A DNA stretch of 64,000 nt, taken from positions 1,739,001 through 1,803,000 of the forward strand of contig NC_009943.1 of NCBI RefSeq assembly GCF_000018405.1, in the 5' to 3' direction. The stretch is from Desulfosudis oleivorans Hxd3. Its GTDB lineage: Bacteria > Desulfobacterota > Desulfobacteria > Desulfobacterales > Desulfosudaceae. The notes beneath the pieces are model-generated. The model was not told the DNA's origin, searched no databases, and worked only from the letters and a program-made list of their open reading frames with translations. The position numbers and the translations under genes were made by a program. Of the stretch, positions 23,579-31,065 are shown piece after piece. Positions within the stretch are counted from its first letter, which is position 1; each line of letters starts with the position of its first letter.

Positions 23579-24583
23579 ATGTTTGAGTCATTAAAACAGG
23601 CCTATCTGCCGGATATGAATTTTCCCGTCCGGACCATTGATGCCGAAAAATGCAGCAAGTGCGGCCGGTGTTTCGAAACCTGCCCCACCTACGGATACCG
23701 TTGGGAAAAAGGCCAGGTGCCCGAGCCCGTGGGCTACGGCGGATTCTCCCAGGCCTGCATCAACTGCGGCAACTGCATTGCCGTCTGCCCAACCGGCGCT
23801 ATCACCATGACCGGCAGCTTTGTGATTCCCTCGGGCCGGTATAAGGTGCTGCTGGAGGGGAAAATGGCGGCCCCCCATCCCCTGGGCGCCGAAGAACAGC
23901 CCTATGAGACCATTGAACCGGAACTCACCGAGGTGGAAAAGGCCATTTATACCCGCCGCTCCAACCGGCTCTTCAAGGACAAGCCCGTGCCCCGGGAACT
24001 GCTGGCCCGCATTCTGGAGGCGGGACGGTTTGCCCCGTCGGCGGGCAACTGCCAGCCCTACCGGTTTATCGTGATCACCAACCAGAAGATCATCAAGGAG
24101 TTCGAGCGCCGGGCCATGGGCTCTCTGCGGCTGCTCAAGAACCTCTACATGGCAAAGGACGGCAAACGGTCCACGATCAAGAAGATCGTGTTCAGTGTCA
24201 TCAGCTGGTTTTCGATCAACAAGATGGATCCCCGGCCCATCACGGCCATGGAAAAAGCGGACCACACGGACGGTGCCATCTACTTCGACGCGCCGGCGGT
24301 GATCCTGATTCTCAAGGACAAGCGGGGGATCAGTAATCCGGACCTGGATACCGGCATCTGCGCCCAGAACATGGTGCTGGCGGCCCATTCCCTGGGCCTG
24401 GGCACCTGCTATGTGTCGCTTCCCATGGAGCCGCTTTCCATGCCCCTGATGGCGGGGTTTCGCAAAAAGCTGGGGATTGGAAAACCTTATGTCGCGGTGA
24501 CCAGTATTGCCGTGGGCTATGCCAGGGGAAAGATCGACGGCCCGGTGAAGCGCGACACGCCCAGGGTGGACTGGAAGCTTTAA
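23579..24583 (+). CDS. Ferredoxin-nitroreductase fusion protein
   Basis: A 334-residue protein. The N-terminal part holds two 4Fe-4S motifs: C25, C28, C31 and C35 in CSKCGRCFETCP, and CINCGNCIAVCPTG about residues 61-74. A nitroreductase-fold FMN domain follows from about residue 120 (YTRRSNRLFKDKPVPRELL, then AGRFAPSAGNCQPYRFIV). It would pass electrons between a ferredoxin-type partner and FMN to reduce an organic substrate. Being third in a CoA ligase/thiolase operon, it may reduce an enoyl or unsaturated acyl intermediate in place of an acyl-CoA dehydrogenase working in reverse; that is inference. The start follows AAAAAGGAGAGCATC; a short upstream extension in frame lacks similarity. Confidence 0.88.
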   Translation: MFESLKQAYLPDMNFPVRTIDAEKCSKCGRCFETCPTYGYRWEKGQVPEPVGYGGFSQACINCGNCIAVCPTGAITMTGSFVIPSGRYKVLLEGKMAAPHPLGAEEQPYETIEPELTEVEKAIYTRRSNRLFKDKPVPRELLARILEAGRFAPSAGNCQPYRFIVITNQKIIKEFERRAMGSLRLLKNLYMAKDGKRSTIKKIVFSVISWFSINKMDPRPITAMEKADHTDGAIYFDAPAVILILKDKRGISNPDLDTGICAQNMVLAAHSLGLGTCYVSLPMEPLSMPLMAGFRKKLGIGKPYVAVTSIAVGYARGKIDGPVKRDTPRVDWKL

Positions 24584-24588
24584 ACGCA

Positions 24589-24652
24589 GCCAAATCAACT
24601 CGTGAAATATTCGGGCGAGACGTGGCCAGATCAACTCGTGAAATATCCGGGC
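24589..24652 (-). repeat. REP-like units, copies 2 and 3
   Basis: Two tandem units on the minus strand (24589-24616 and 24625-24652) carry GCCCGRATATTTCACGAGTT, the family of the unit at 3437. They sit between the nitroreductase and SDR genes of the operon. A partial trace (TGAAATATCCGGGTTGAG, 25552-25569) lies after the SDR. Confidence 0.82.
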
Positions 24653-24723
24653 GAAACGGCCGGACCGTTGACATCAACACCAAACCACCTGGCCGAAAAA
24701 ACGGCACGGCGTGAGGGTGAAAA

Positions 24724-25539
24724 ATGGGAATGATCAATTTAAAGGGTAAAACGGTTTTTATCACCGGCGGCGCTTCCGGTATCGGCAAGGCGCTTTCCCG
24801 CTGTTTTGCAAAGGAGGGCGCCAACCTGATTCTCATGTCCCGCGAGGGGACAAAAGAAGATCTCATTCTAAAGGAGTGGGCCGAATCGTTGCGGAAAACC
24901 TGTTCCGTCGAGGTATGGACCGTCAGCTCTGAACTGTCTCGCCCTGAGGGGCCGGAAGACCTTTACAACCAGGTCAAGGCCTGCTCGCCGCGCGTCGATG
25001 TGCTGGTGAACAATGCCGCTGCCATGGCATTCGGTCTGTTTCATGAACTCTCCCTGGCCGATCAGGATCAGCTTGTTGCTGTCAACGCGCGGGCCTATAT
25101 GGCGCTGATGCGACTGTTTATTCCCGAGATGGTGCAGCGTGGATCAGGGCATGTGCTGAATGTCTGCTCTGTGTCGGCTTTTGTACCCACCCCCCGTCAC
25201 GCGGTTTACGGCGCCACCAAGGCCTTTGTTCAGGCCTTAAGCGAGGCAGTAAATGAAGAGCTGAAAGGCACCGGCGTTACTGTTTCTACCCTGAACCCCG
25301 GCTACACCGACACCCCGCTGCTGCAAGGCGGCGGCTTTCCCAAAAAACTGAGGTTCTACAGCTTTGCCGGCAAGGCCAGCCCGGCGGTCATCGCCGAAAA
25401 GGGGGTGAAGGCCTTTATCAAAGGAAAGCGGGTCTATGTGCCGGAGCCCCATCTGCGGGCGCTTTTCCTGTTTTTTAACCGGTTTACGCCCAAGCGCTTT
25501 ATCAACGCCATTTCAGAGTGGATGGTAAAAGGCACCTGA
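24724..25539 (+). CDS. Short-chain dehydrogenase/reductase
   Basis: A 271-residue classical SDR. The cofactor loop TGGASGIGKAL is near residues 15-25, NNAA is at about 97 and the catalytic YGATK is near 160 (HAVYGATKAFVQAL), with the serine in VCSVSAF. A hydrophobic C-terminal stretch around ALFLFFNRFTP suggests membrane association, as in SDRs that act on lipids (DltE/KDSR-like group). It probably interconverts 3-hydroxyacyl and 3-ketoacyl groups for the flanking thiolases; the substrate is inferred from position. It lies 140 bp after the nitroreductase, with two repeat units in the gap. GTGAGGGTGAAAA precedes the ATG. Confidence 0.88.
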   Translation: MGMINLKGKTVFITGGASGIGKALSRCFAKEGANLILMSREGTKEDLILKEWAESLRKTCSVEVWTVSSELSRPEGPEDLYNQVKACSPRVDVLVNNAAAMAFGLFHELSLADQDQLVAVNARAYMALMRLFIPEMVQRGSGHVLNVCSVSAFVPTPRHAVYGATKAFVQALSEAVNEELKGTGVTVSTLNPGYTDTPLLQGGGFPKKLRFYSFAGKASPAVIAEKGVKAFIKGKRVYVPEPHLRALFLFFNRFTPKRFINAISEWMVKGT

Positions 25540-25687
25540 CCCGGTTCTTTATGAAATATCCGGGTTGAGCGGCGTCGGCTGCTCCTTTAATTTGCGTTAC
25601 CGGTAACCCCGATATTTCTGGTATGGTGATTTGACGGTTTTTTTGCGGTGAATTTTTAAACAATCCCTGAAACAAGGATACGAAAAT

Positions 25688-27208
25688 ATGGCTTTTTTGC
25701 ATGTTCCCGTGATTGTCGGGGCCGGCCAGGTGACCCGCCGACAGGTGACTCCCGTTGAAACCGGATCCCCGGTGGAATTAATGGCGCAATCGGTGCGGGT
25801 CGCGGCGGAAGACGCCGGCCTCACGGACCAGGCCGTGGAAAAGACCGATCTGCTGGTGACCACTTCGCTTTTCTCCGACGACGGCATTGTCAATGTGGCA
25901 GGATGCGTGGCCGACCGGCTCGGGCTGGCCGATGCCCGGTGCAGGGTTTCCGGGTTCGGCGGCACCGTGCCCCATTCCATGCTGCATCATGCCATGGAAC
26001 AGATCGCCCAGGGCAGGGCCGAACTGGCCGTTCTCACCGGGGCCGAGGCCCAGCACACACGGCAGCAGGCGGTGAAAAACAACCGTTTTTTCGGCTGGGG
26101 CCTGTCGTCGAACCGCGACTGTTTGCCGCCGCTGTCTCCGGTGGGCCCGGCGGACGGGGCCTGCGAAACCGAGCACATTCACGGGCTTTCCATTCCCGCC
26201 TATGTCTATCCCATGTTTGAAAACGCCCTTCGAGAGCGGTATGGCCGCACCATTGCCGATCACGCGAATGCCATGGCCGACCTGATGCACCGTTTTTCCG
26301 AAGTTGCGGCGGACAATCCCCATGCCTGGTTTCAGGCGCCCTTCTCAACAAAAGAGATTGTCACAGCGTCGGGTGACAACCGTTACATCGCCTTTCCCTA
26401 CACCAAGCGGATGAACGCCATGCTTTTCGTGGACCAGGCCGCCGCCCTGATCGTTACTTCCGAGGCGCATGCCGACCGCATGGGCATTGACAAGTCAAAA
26501 CGGGTTTACCTGCACGGCTATACCGAGGCCCACGACCACTGGCATGTGCTGGAGCGCGAAGCCTACGGCGTTTCCCCTGCCATCGACATCGTGGGTAGGG
26601 CCGCCCTGGCCCAGGCAAAAACAACCATCGATCAAATCGATTTTTTTGATCTTTACAGCTGCTTTCCCGTGGCGGTTCAGGCCACCCGGGACATGCTCGG
26701 CATTGCCCAAAACGATCCCCGGCCCCTGACCGTGACCGGGGGCCTGCCATACTTCGGCGGGCCGGGCAACAACTATGTGCTGCATTCCATGGTCCAGATG
26801 GCCGATGTGCTGCGCCGCCATCCCGGCAAAATCGGCCTTGTGACCGGCAACTCTTTTTATATGACCAAGCACTCGGCAGCGGTCTGCTCCACCCACCCCG
26901 CGGCGGACAACAGCGCGGTTACCGCTGATGTTCACCAGTGCCAGCAGGAAGTGGACCGGGGGCCCAAAAATCAGATCGATTCCACCCCGTCCGGCCGGGC
27001 CACGGTGGAAACCTATACCGTGGTGTATGACCGGCACAACGGGCCCACCAAAGGAATTGTCATCGGAAAAACAGAAGAGGGAAAACGGTTTGCCGCCTAC
27101 ACCCCGCCCGATCCCCACCTGTTTGCCGCCATGACGGCCGAGGGTTTCTGCGGTGTTTCGGGCAGGGTGGTGTCAACGGACAAGGTCAACATCTTCACGC
27201 CGGAGTGA
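25688..27208 (+). CDS. Acetyl-CoA acetyltransferase-like thiolase with C-terminal OB-like domain
   Basis: A 506-residue thiolase-superfamily protein, longer than typical thiolases by a C-terminal domain of about 90 residues (TVVYDRHNGPTKGIVIGKTE and on) like the OB-fold or DUF35-type tails of unusual thiolases. The core has FDLYSCFPVAVQATRDML and TVTGGLPYFGGPGNNYVLHSM, typical of this subfamily. The usual nucleophilic cysteine loop is replaced by CRVSGFGGTVPHSMLHHAM, so catalytic cysteine use is unclear and the protein may work as a partner of the first thiolase. It closes the operon. The ATG follows ACAAGGATACGAAAAT. Confidence 0.82.
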   Translation: MAFLHVPVIVGAGQVTRRQVTPVETGSPVELMAQSVRVAAEDAGLTDQAVEKTDLLVTTSLFSDDGIVNVAGCVADRLGLADARCRVSGFGGTVPHSMLHHAMEQIAQGRAELAVLTGAEAQHTRQQAVKNNRFFGWGLSSNRDCLPPLSPVGPADGACETEHIHGLSIPAYVYPMFENALRERYGRTIADHANAMADLMHRFSEVAADNPHAWFQAPFSTKEIVTASGDNRYIAFPYTKRMNAMLFVDQAAALIVTSEAHADRMGIDKSKRVYLHGYTEAHDHWHVLEREAYGVSPAIDIVGRAALAQAKTTIDQIDFFDLYSCFPVAVQATRDMLGIAQNDPRPLTVTGGLPYFGGPGNNYVLHSMVQMADVLRRHPGKIGLVTGNSFYMTKHSAAVCSTHPAADNSAVTADVHQCQQEVDRGPKNQIDSTPSGRATVETYTVVYDRHNGPTKGIVIGKTEEGKRFAAYTPPDPHLFAAMTAEGFCGVSGRVVSTDKVNIFTPE

Positions 27209-27237
27209 CGAAGAGAGACAATTGCAGCCGTCGAGTT

Positions 27238-27552
27238 TTATGAGGTCGGCTGAAACGATAGCTCCTCCGGAGAATCATGTTGCGGCCTCGTCCAGTCCGG
27301 GAGAGCGGAGTGTGTTGCTTCAGCATAAAGTGTTTCCGGGGCGATATCCACTTCTTCATTACCCCATGTAAGCACCCCGAGTTCTTTATTTATATTGAAG
27401 TTTTTGAAAAATTCCAAATCCTTAAATTTTTCAAAAACTCCCCCTTGATTTAAGTACCTGGAAAAGTCAACAATTCCTGTGACACCATCTTCAAACGTCA
27501 CTTCAATTTTATATTCGCCTTTGTAAACGGCGGAGATCACATCTTTCAGCAT
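27238..27552 (-). CDS. DUF2442 domain protein
   Basis: A 104-residue protein matching the DUF2442 pattern: EYKIEVTFEDGVTGIVDFSRYL, then a GVFEKFKDLEFFKNF segment and a closing LTWGNEEVDIAPETLY. It has no catalytic motif known to me. It is paired, 13 bp downstream, with a DUF4160 gene. This pairing is common on accessory regions and has been suspected to be a toxin-antitoxin-like or regulatory module; neither role is shown. Base composition is poorer in G/C than its neighbours, which fits acquisition. A GAGAGGTAAATATC sequence precedes the ATG. The last ~20 residues (DWTRPQHDSPEELSFQPTS) are low in family similarity. Confidence 0.85.
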   Translation of the reverse strand: MLKDVISAVYKGEYKIEVTFEDGVTGIVDFSRYLNQGGVFEKFKDLEFFKNFNINKELGVLTWGNEEVDIAPETLYAEATHSALPDWTRPQHDSPEELSFQPTS

Positions 27553-27565
27553 GATATTTACCTCT

Positions 27566-27826
27566 CTATTGTAAAGGCTTAATTTTTCTTGGAGCCTGGT
27601 TGCTTTTCGCTAATTCCCAGTTTTGCAGCAACTCGGTCTTATGCTGAGAAGCCCATTCAATTACAAGACCCAACGCACGGGGCGAAAGATTGCCTTCAAG
27701 TATACGCAGGGTCTCAATTTCGATGACCACTTTTTCGTCGCCATACCGAGCATGGAAATGCGGTGGATTGTGGTCACCGAAAAACATGGCTACTATTATA
27801 CCATAAAATCGGCTTATTTCAGGCAT
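27566..27826 (-). CDS. DUF4160 domain protein
   Basis: An 86-residue protein with the full DUF4160 signature: MPEISRFYGIIVAMFFGDHN then PPHFHARYGDEKVVIEIE. The DHxPPHFHA motif is suggestive of a metal or nucleotide contact, but no activity is known to me. The ATG at 27826 was chosen because TTGGAGTTGACT precedes it and the family starts at MPEIS; a TTG four codons upstream is possible. It is translated just before the DUF2442 gene (13-bp gap), so the two likely act together. Confidence 0.87.
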   Translation of the reverse strand: MPEISRFYGIIVAMFFGDHNPPHFHARYGDEKVVIEIETLRILEGNLSPRALGLVIEWASQHKTELLQNWELAKSNQAPRKIKPLQ

Positions 27827-27980
27827 AGTCAACTCCAACTAAAACCAGCTTAGTTTTGATACGACCAATGGCAGCAGCCAGAGGGAGCCAGGGCTTTCAC
27901 CGACTTTCTTACAGATGGTTAATGCTCAATCTCCCGGGTTGTTCAGCAAAGACTGCCTTGGCTGTCGTTTCGGACTCACT

Positions 27981-28307
27981 TGTTATGCGCTTTATTTCAC
28001 TTTGGGCCAACGATTGTATCCAACTGCTGGATCATTGGACCGGTACTGACGGATAAATTCAACTTCTTTTGCCGATAATTCTTCATCTGTAGCAGTTTTT
28101 GACTCCCATAGAATCTGCTTTCTCACAGTGTAGTCTTTTCGCACTGATTCTGGAAGATTTTGAAAGTCCTCATTTATAATGGCCATGTCAGGACTGCCGA
28201 AGTATCGATGGCTCCCGATGGTATCTTTGCCAATGTAAATCTTCCCTGTTGGATATGTTATCATGTATATTTGTTTCACATTGGCACTCTTTTAGAAGCG
28301 CATAACA
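27981..28307. repeat. 12-bp inverted repeats bounding the GIY-YIG gene
   Basis: TGTTATGCGCTT at 27981-27992 and its exact complement AAGCGCATAACA at 28296-28307. The first overlaps the gene's stop by one base; the second lies 16 bp upstream of its start. Read in the gene's direction, GTTATGC opens the unit and GCATAAC closes it, as in integron gene cassettes, but no full attC fold is evident. Confidence 0.75.
27992..28279 (-). CDS. Small GIY-YIG domain protein
   Basis: A 95-residue protein whose N-terminal half is a GIY-YIG nuclease core: IYMITYPTGKIYIGKDTIGS, giving the IYMI and IYIGK strands and the arginine-bearing helix (HRYFGS). The C-terminal half (ESVRKDYTVRKQILWESKTATDEELSAKEVEFI) is helical and holds the expected glutamate. 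It is the size of minimal GIY-YIG proteins found in phages and integron cassettes. It could be a nicking enzyme or an inactive binder. It sits alone in an A/T-richer islet between 12-bp inverted repeats. No good Shine-Dalgarno is visible (AGAGTGCCAATGTGAA... lies upstream). Confidence 0.8.
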   Translation of the reverse strand: MKQIYMITYPTGKIYIGKDTIGSHRYFGSPDMAIINEDFQNLPESVRKDYTVRKQILWESKTATDEELSAKEVEFIRQYRSNDPAVGYNRWPKVK

Positions 28308-28511
28308 TAGATTCTGTTTTGTGACGAAAACGGCCTGCGAGACCTTTGCTTCCCCATTTTCTTCGACCCTAATTTTATTCCGGAAAAATGTCAAATAAAA
28401 GCATGATGCCGGCTGCGCGCCGGGCCGCATGATCAACATGCGGCGCCGTCATGGACAAAGGCAGAAAAGTTGTTTTTGCGGGGGGCAGGGGACGGGCTTT
28501 GGGAGCGGGAA

Positions 28512-28544
28512 CGGCGCGGGCAGGCTGTCGCTTTGCCCGCGCCG
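28512..28544 (-). terminator. Hairpin after the radical SAM gene
   Basis: An 11-bp perfect stem (CGGCGCGGGCA with TGCCCGCGCCG) and an 11-base loop, 28 bp past the radical SAM stop. There is only a short T pair after it, so it may be a weak or factor-assisted terminator. Confidence 0.5.
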
Positions 28545-28571
28545 TACGGTAAAGAAAAACGGTTGGCAGGA

Positions 28572-30329
28572 TTATCTTAACATTTTCCCCATATATGACG
28601 CGGCTGCCTTGATGATGCCACCGTTCAATATGCCGGTGACCACCAGGTTTACCGGGACCAGCGGGATTTCCCACTGGATCGTCTGGCGCCTGGCTTCCAC
28701 CCATTGCCGCATGCGTTTTCGCCAGCTCTCCTTTTTTGCTTTTTCAGCCGTCATTCTAAAGGAGGCGGTGATGGTGTAGGGCTGCCGGATATTATTGAAG
28801 ACCAGACTGGACCGCAGTTTTTCAAACAGTATCATCACCTGCAGGGCCTTGCTTTGCAGGCGTGCCGACAGGGACAGTTTGCCGAAAAATGCCTCATACT
28901 GTTCGCGTACCTCACCGGCCAGTTGCCGGGCATGTTCATCGGGCGCGTGCCTGTACAGAACATTCAATAACGGGTACATGAATTTGGCCCGGGCGACCTT
29001 TTCCTCGTGCCGCAGTTTCATAAAACCCGTTTTATAACCGCGCGTGGCCATCACGCCGCGCATGGCGGTATCAATGATTCTCAGCAACGAAGGGCCGTTG
29101 AGCTGATAATCCCGAATAAACGCGTTTTTCAGATACGTGGCCGACTCCTCGCCGGAAAAATGGGGATGGGTGAACCATATCTGATGCTGGCCATGCCACT
29201 CCTCGTAAGGGATATCCTGCCGCAACCGGCCCTGTTTTTCATAATCCTTATACAGTGCTGTGCCCGGCAGCGGTCCCAGTTGCATGAACTGGACAAGGTC
29301 GGCATCCAGGCCGGTGATGAAATTGATATCCTCATGAATGGTCTCTTTGTCGTGGTGCTCAAGGAAAAGAATTCCCGAGGCAAGCACGGAAATGCCGTGA
29401 TCCCGAAGCTCTTTTATCAAGGCTTTAAAGTCAATCCCTTTGTTTTTCTCATACACCTCTTTTTGTGATTCCGCGCCCATCCATATAAAATTGACCCCCA
29501 GCCGGAGAAGAAAATCGATCCCCATCCGGGTAACCGTTTCAGCGGATGAAAAAATGTTGAATGTATAATTTTTGCCGTTTTTTTCCAGTTCGCAAATAAG
29601 CTCCCGGGCACGGTCTTCTGACTTGAGAAAATTTTCATCCATGACAAAAAAATCGGTAATGCCCAGCTCTTTTTCCATTCGCGCGCAGACGTCATATATC
29701 TCCCGGCCGGTTTTAAAAAAAGGCGTGTAAACCTTCTGGAAATAGTGCGTCGTGCAGCAGAACCGGCATCCATTGGAACACCCGACGCCCGTCATGATAA
29801 CCCCTGAATCCCGGGGCAGGGGAACGCCCACTATGTGTTTGTTAAACGATGAATAGATCATCGGGTGAACCACAGGCGCGTTGACATCCTCATGAAAGAG
29901 CTGCCGCAGAAATTTTACCCCGTCCCCCCGGCACACATGGTCACAGGGAATCAGCTTCTCAATGTTGCCGATGCTGGTGCCGTGGCCCCCCAGAATAATC
30001 TTTGTTTTCGGGGAGACGTGCCGGATGATCTCCGCCATTTTCTTGGCCTTGGCAAAGTTGGGAACAATAAAGGAGATGCCGATATAGTCGTATCCTTTTT
30101 TAACCTCATCCCGGAATCGTTTTTGGGACGGAAAATCAAGGACCATGGTCGGTATCCGGACATTCTCGGCCATCAGGTGGAGCCCCCCGCTCTGGTGGTT
30201 TATGCGAAGGGAAAAAACCCCCTGTTCCCGTGTAACCTGGTTATGGAACAACTCCATGATGTTTTCTTTACGGCCATATGCGTCATCAACGCCATAGGGG
30301 CCGAAAACAGATGTCAGCAGCAGTTTCAT
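28572..30329 (-). CDS. B12-binding-type radical SAM protein
   Basis: A 585-residue protein with the layout of cobalamin-dependent radical SAM enzymes. Residues 1 to about 150 form a Rossmann-like domain (YDYIGISFIVPNFAKAKKMA, IILGGHGTS) without the DxHxxG motif that supplies a lower histidine ligand. The radical SAM core follows with GVGCSNGCRFCCTTHYF (CxxxCxxC) near residue 180, FFVMDENFL and the GAESQ strand. Cobalamin, if bound, would be base-off and His-off. Members modify lipids, hopanoids, peptides or cofactors; the target is unknown. It stands alone on the minus strand. AAGGATAGACTG precedes the ATG. The ~130 C-terminal residues are basic and helical with a hydrophobic stretch (LVPVNLVVTGILNGGI), perhaps a membrane anchor. 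Confidence 0.87.
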   Translation of the reverse strand: MKLLLTSVFGPYGVDDAYGRKENIMELFHNQVTREQGVFSLRINHQSGGLHLMAENVRIPTMVLDFPSQKRFRDEVKKGYDYIGISFIVPNFAKAKKMAEIIRHVSPKTKIILGGHGTSIGNIEKLIPCDHVCRGDGVKFLRQLFHEDVNAPVVHPMIYSSFNKHIVGVPLPRDSGVIMTGVGCSNGCRFCCTTHYFQKVYTPFFKTGREIYDVCARMEKELGITDFFVMDENFLKSEDRARELICELEKNGKNYTFNIFSSAETVTRMGIDFLLRLGVNFIWMGAESQKEVYEKNKGIDFKALIKELRDHGISVLASGILFLEHHDKETIHEDINFITGLDADLVQFMQLGPLPGTALYKDYEKQGRLRQDIPYEEWHGQHQIWFTHPHFSGEESATYLKNAFIRDYQLNGPSLLRIIDTAMRGVMATRGYKTGFMKLRHEEKVARAKFMYPLLNVLYRHAPDEHARQLAGEVREQYEAFFGKLSLSARLQSKALQVMILFEKLRSSLVFNNIRQPYTITASFRMTAEKAKKESWRKRMRQWVEARRQTIQWEIPLVPVNLVVTGILNGGIIKAAASYMGKMLR

Positions 30330-30689
30330 CAGTCTATCCTTCTTTATTCATTTTCAATGTTGTTTCAATACCGCAAAGAGGCGGTTGAGTGCTCGGGCCG
30401 GAGATTTGACGAACCATCCGGGATGATCGGTGAACTCAGAACAGTTAAAGCATAGCAGTTCCCGGTTGCGCCCAAAAGCGATCTTTCGGGTGTTGCAAAA
30501 GTTTTACAATCAGGGAGTTGGTGGTGGGTTTTAAAAACAGGAAGGATGGGTAAGGAAGCTGGTTTGCAGCAGGGACCACGGTCAAAGTGCGGGGCCTGTG
30601 CCTTCCGGTAAAGAGAATCGGTCGACAGTGGGTGCCAGGGGCCAAGGCCGCCGCAGGTGGGCTTGCCTGTGTTCAGCCTGAAAGCCGGG
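30330..30689. other. 360-bp intergenic region, nothing recognised
   Basis: It lies between the start of the radical SAM gene and the stop of the NifX-like gene, both on the minus strand. I looked for a cobalamin riboswitch and found no B12 box. No convincing small gene, RNA or repeat was seen. Confidence 0.5.
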
Positions 30690-31049
30690 CTACCACTGGC
30701 CTTCGGCATTGGCCTTGTCGGCAAAGGTGACCCGGCCTTCCTTAAAGGCGGTGACGGCCTCGCGCACCGTGCCGGCCACGTCATTGGCCACCTTGACACC
30801 GGCGGCGTCCAGCACCTTGAAGGCATTGGGCCCACAGTAGCCGGTGAGAAGTGCCTGGGCCCCCCTGTCGTGGATGGTGGTGGCGGTCTGAATACCGGCC
30901 CCCTTGAAGGCGTTGACGTTGTCCGCGTTGTCGATCACCTCGAATTCAAATGTGCCCGAATCTACAACCAGGATATAGGCAGCCCGGCCAAAGCGCGGGT
31001 CCACGGCCGCTTCCAGATCGGTCCCCCTGGATGTGACGGCAACTTTCAT
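30690..31049 (-). CDS. Dinitrogenase iron-molybdenum cofactor family protein (NifX/NifB-like)
   Basis: A 119-residue single-domain protein beginning MKVAVTSRGTDLEAAVDPRFGRAAYILVVD, the standard start of the NifX/NafY/NifB C-terminal family (PF02579), with the closing GPNAFKVLDAAGVKVAN. Nif members bind Fe-Mo cofactor precursors. In anaerobes without nitrogenase nearby, as here, similar proteins accompany Mrp-type ATPases and metal-cluster genes, so it may bind an Fe-S or Mo cluster. It lies 16 bp downstream of a DUF3786 gene on the same strand. GAAAGGAGTCACC precedes the ATG at 31049; a longer frame has no similarity. Confidence 0.9.
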   Translation of the reverse strand: MKVAVTSRGTDLEAAVDPRFGRAAYILVVDSGTFEFEVIDNADNVNAFKGAGIQTATTIHDRGAQALLTGYCGPNAFKVLDAAGVKVANDVAGTVREAVTAFKEGRVTFADKANAEGQW

Positions 31050-31065
31050 GGTGACTCCTTTCTGT

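Noticed and set aside
27200-28450. Complete integron cassette array
   Set aside because: Only one pair of core-like repeats is present, no folded attC was recognised and no integrase gene is in the window; kept only as a lead for the GIY-YIG unit.
30330-30689. Cobalamin riboswitch before the radical SAM gene
   Set aside because: Neither strand shows a B12 box or the expected conserved stems.
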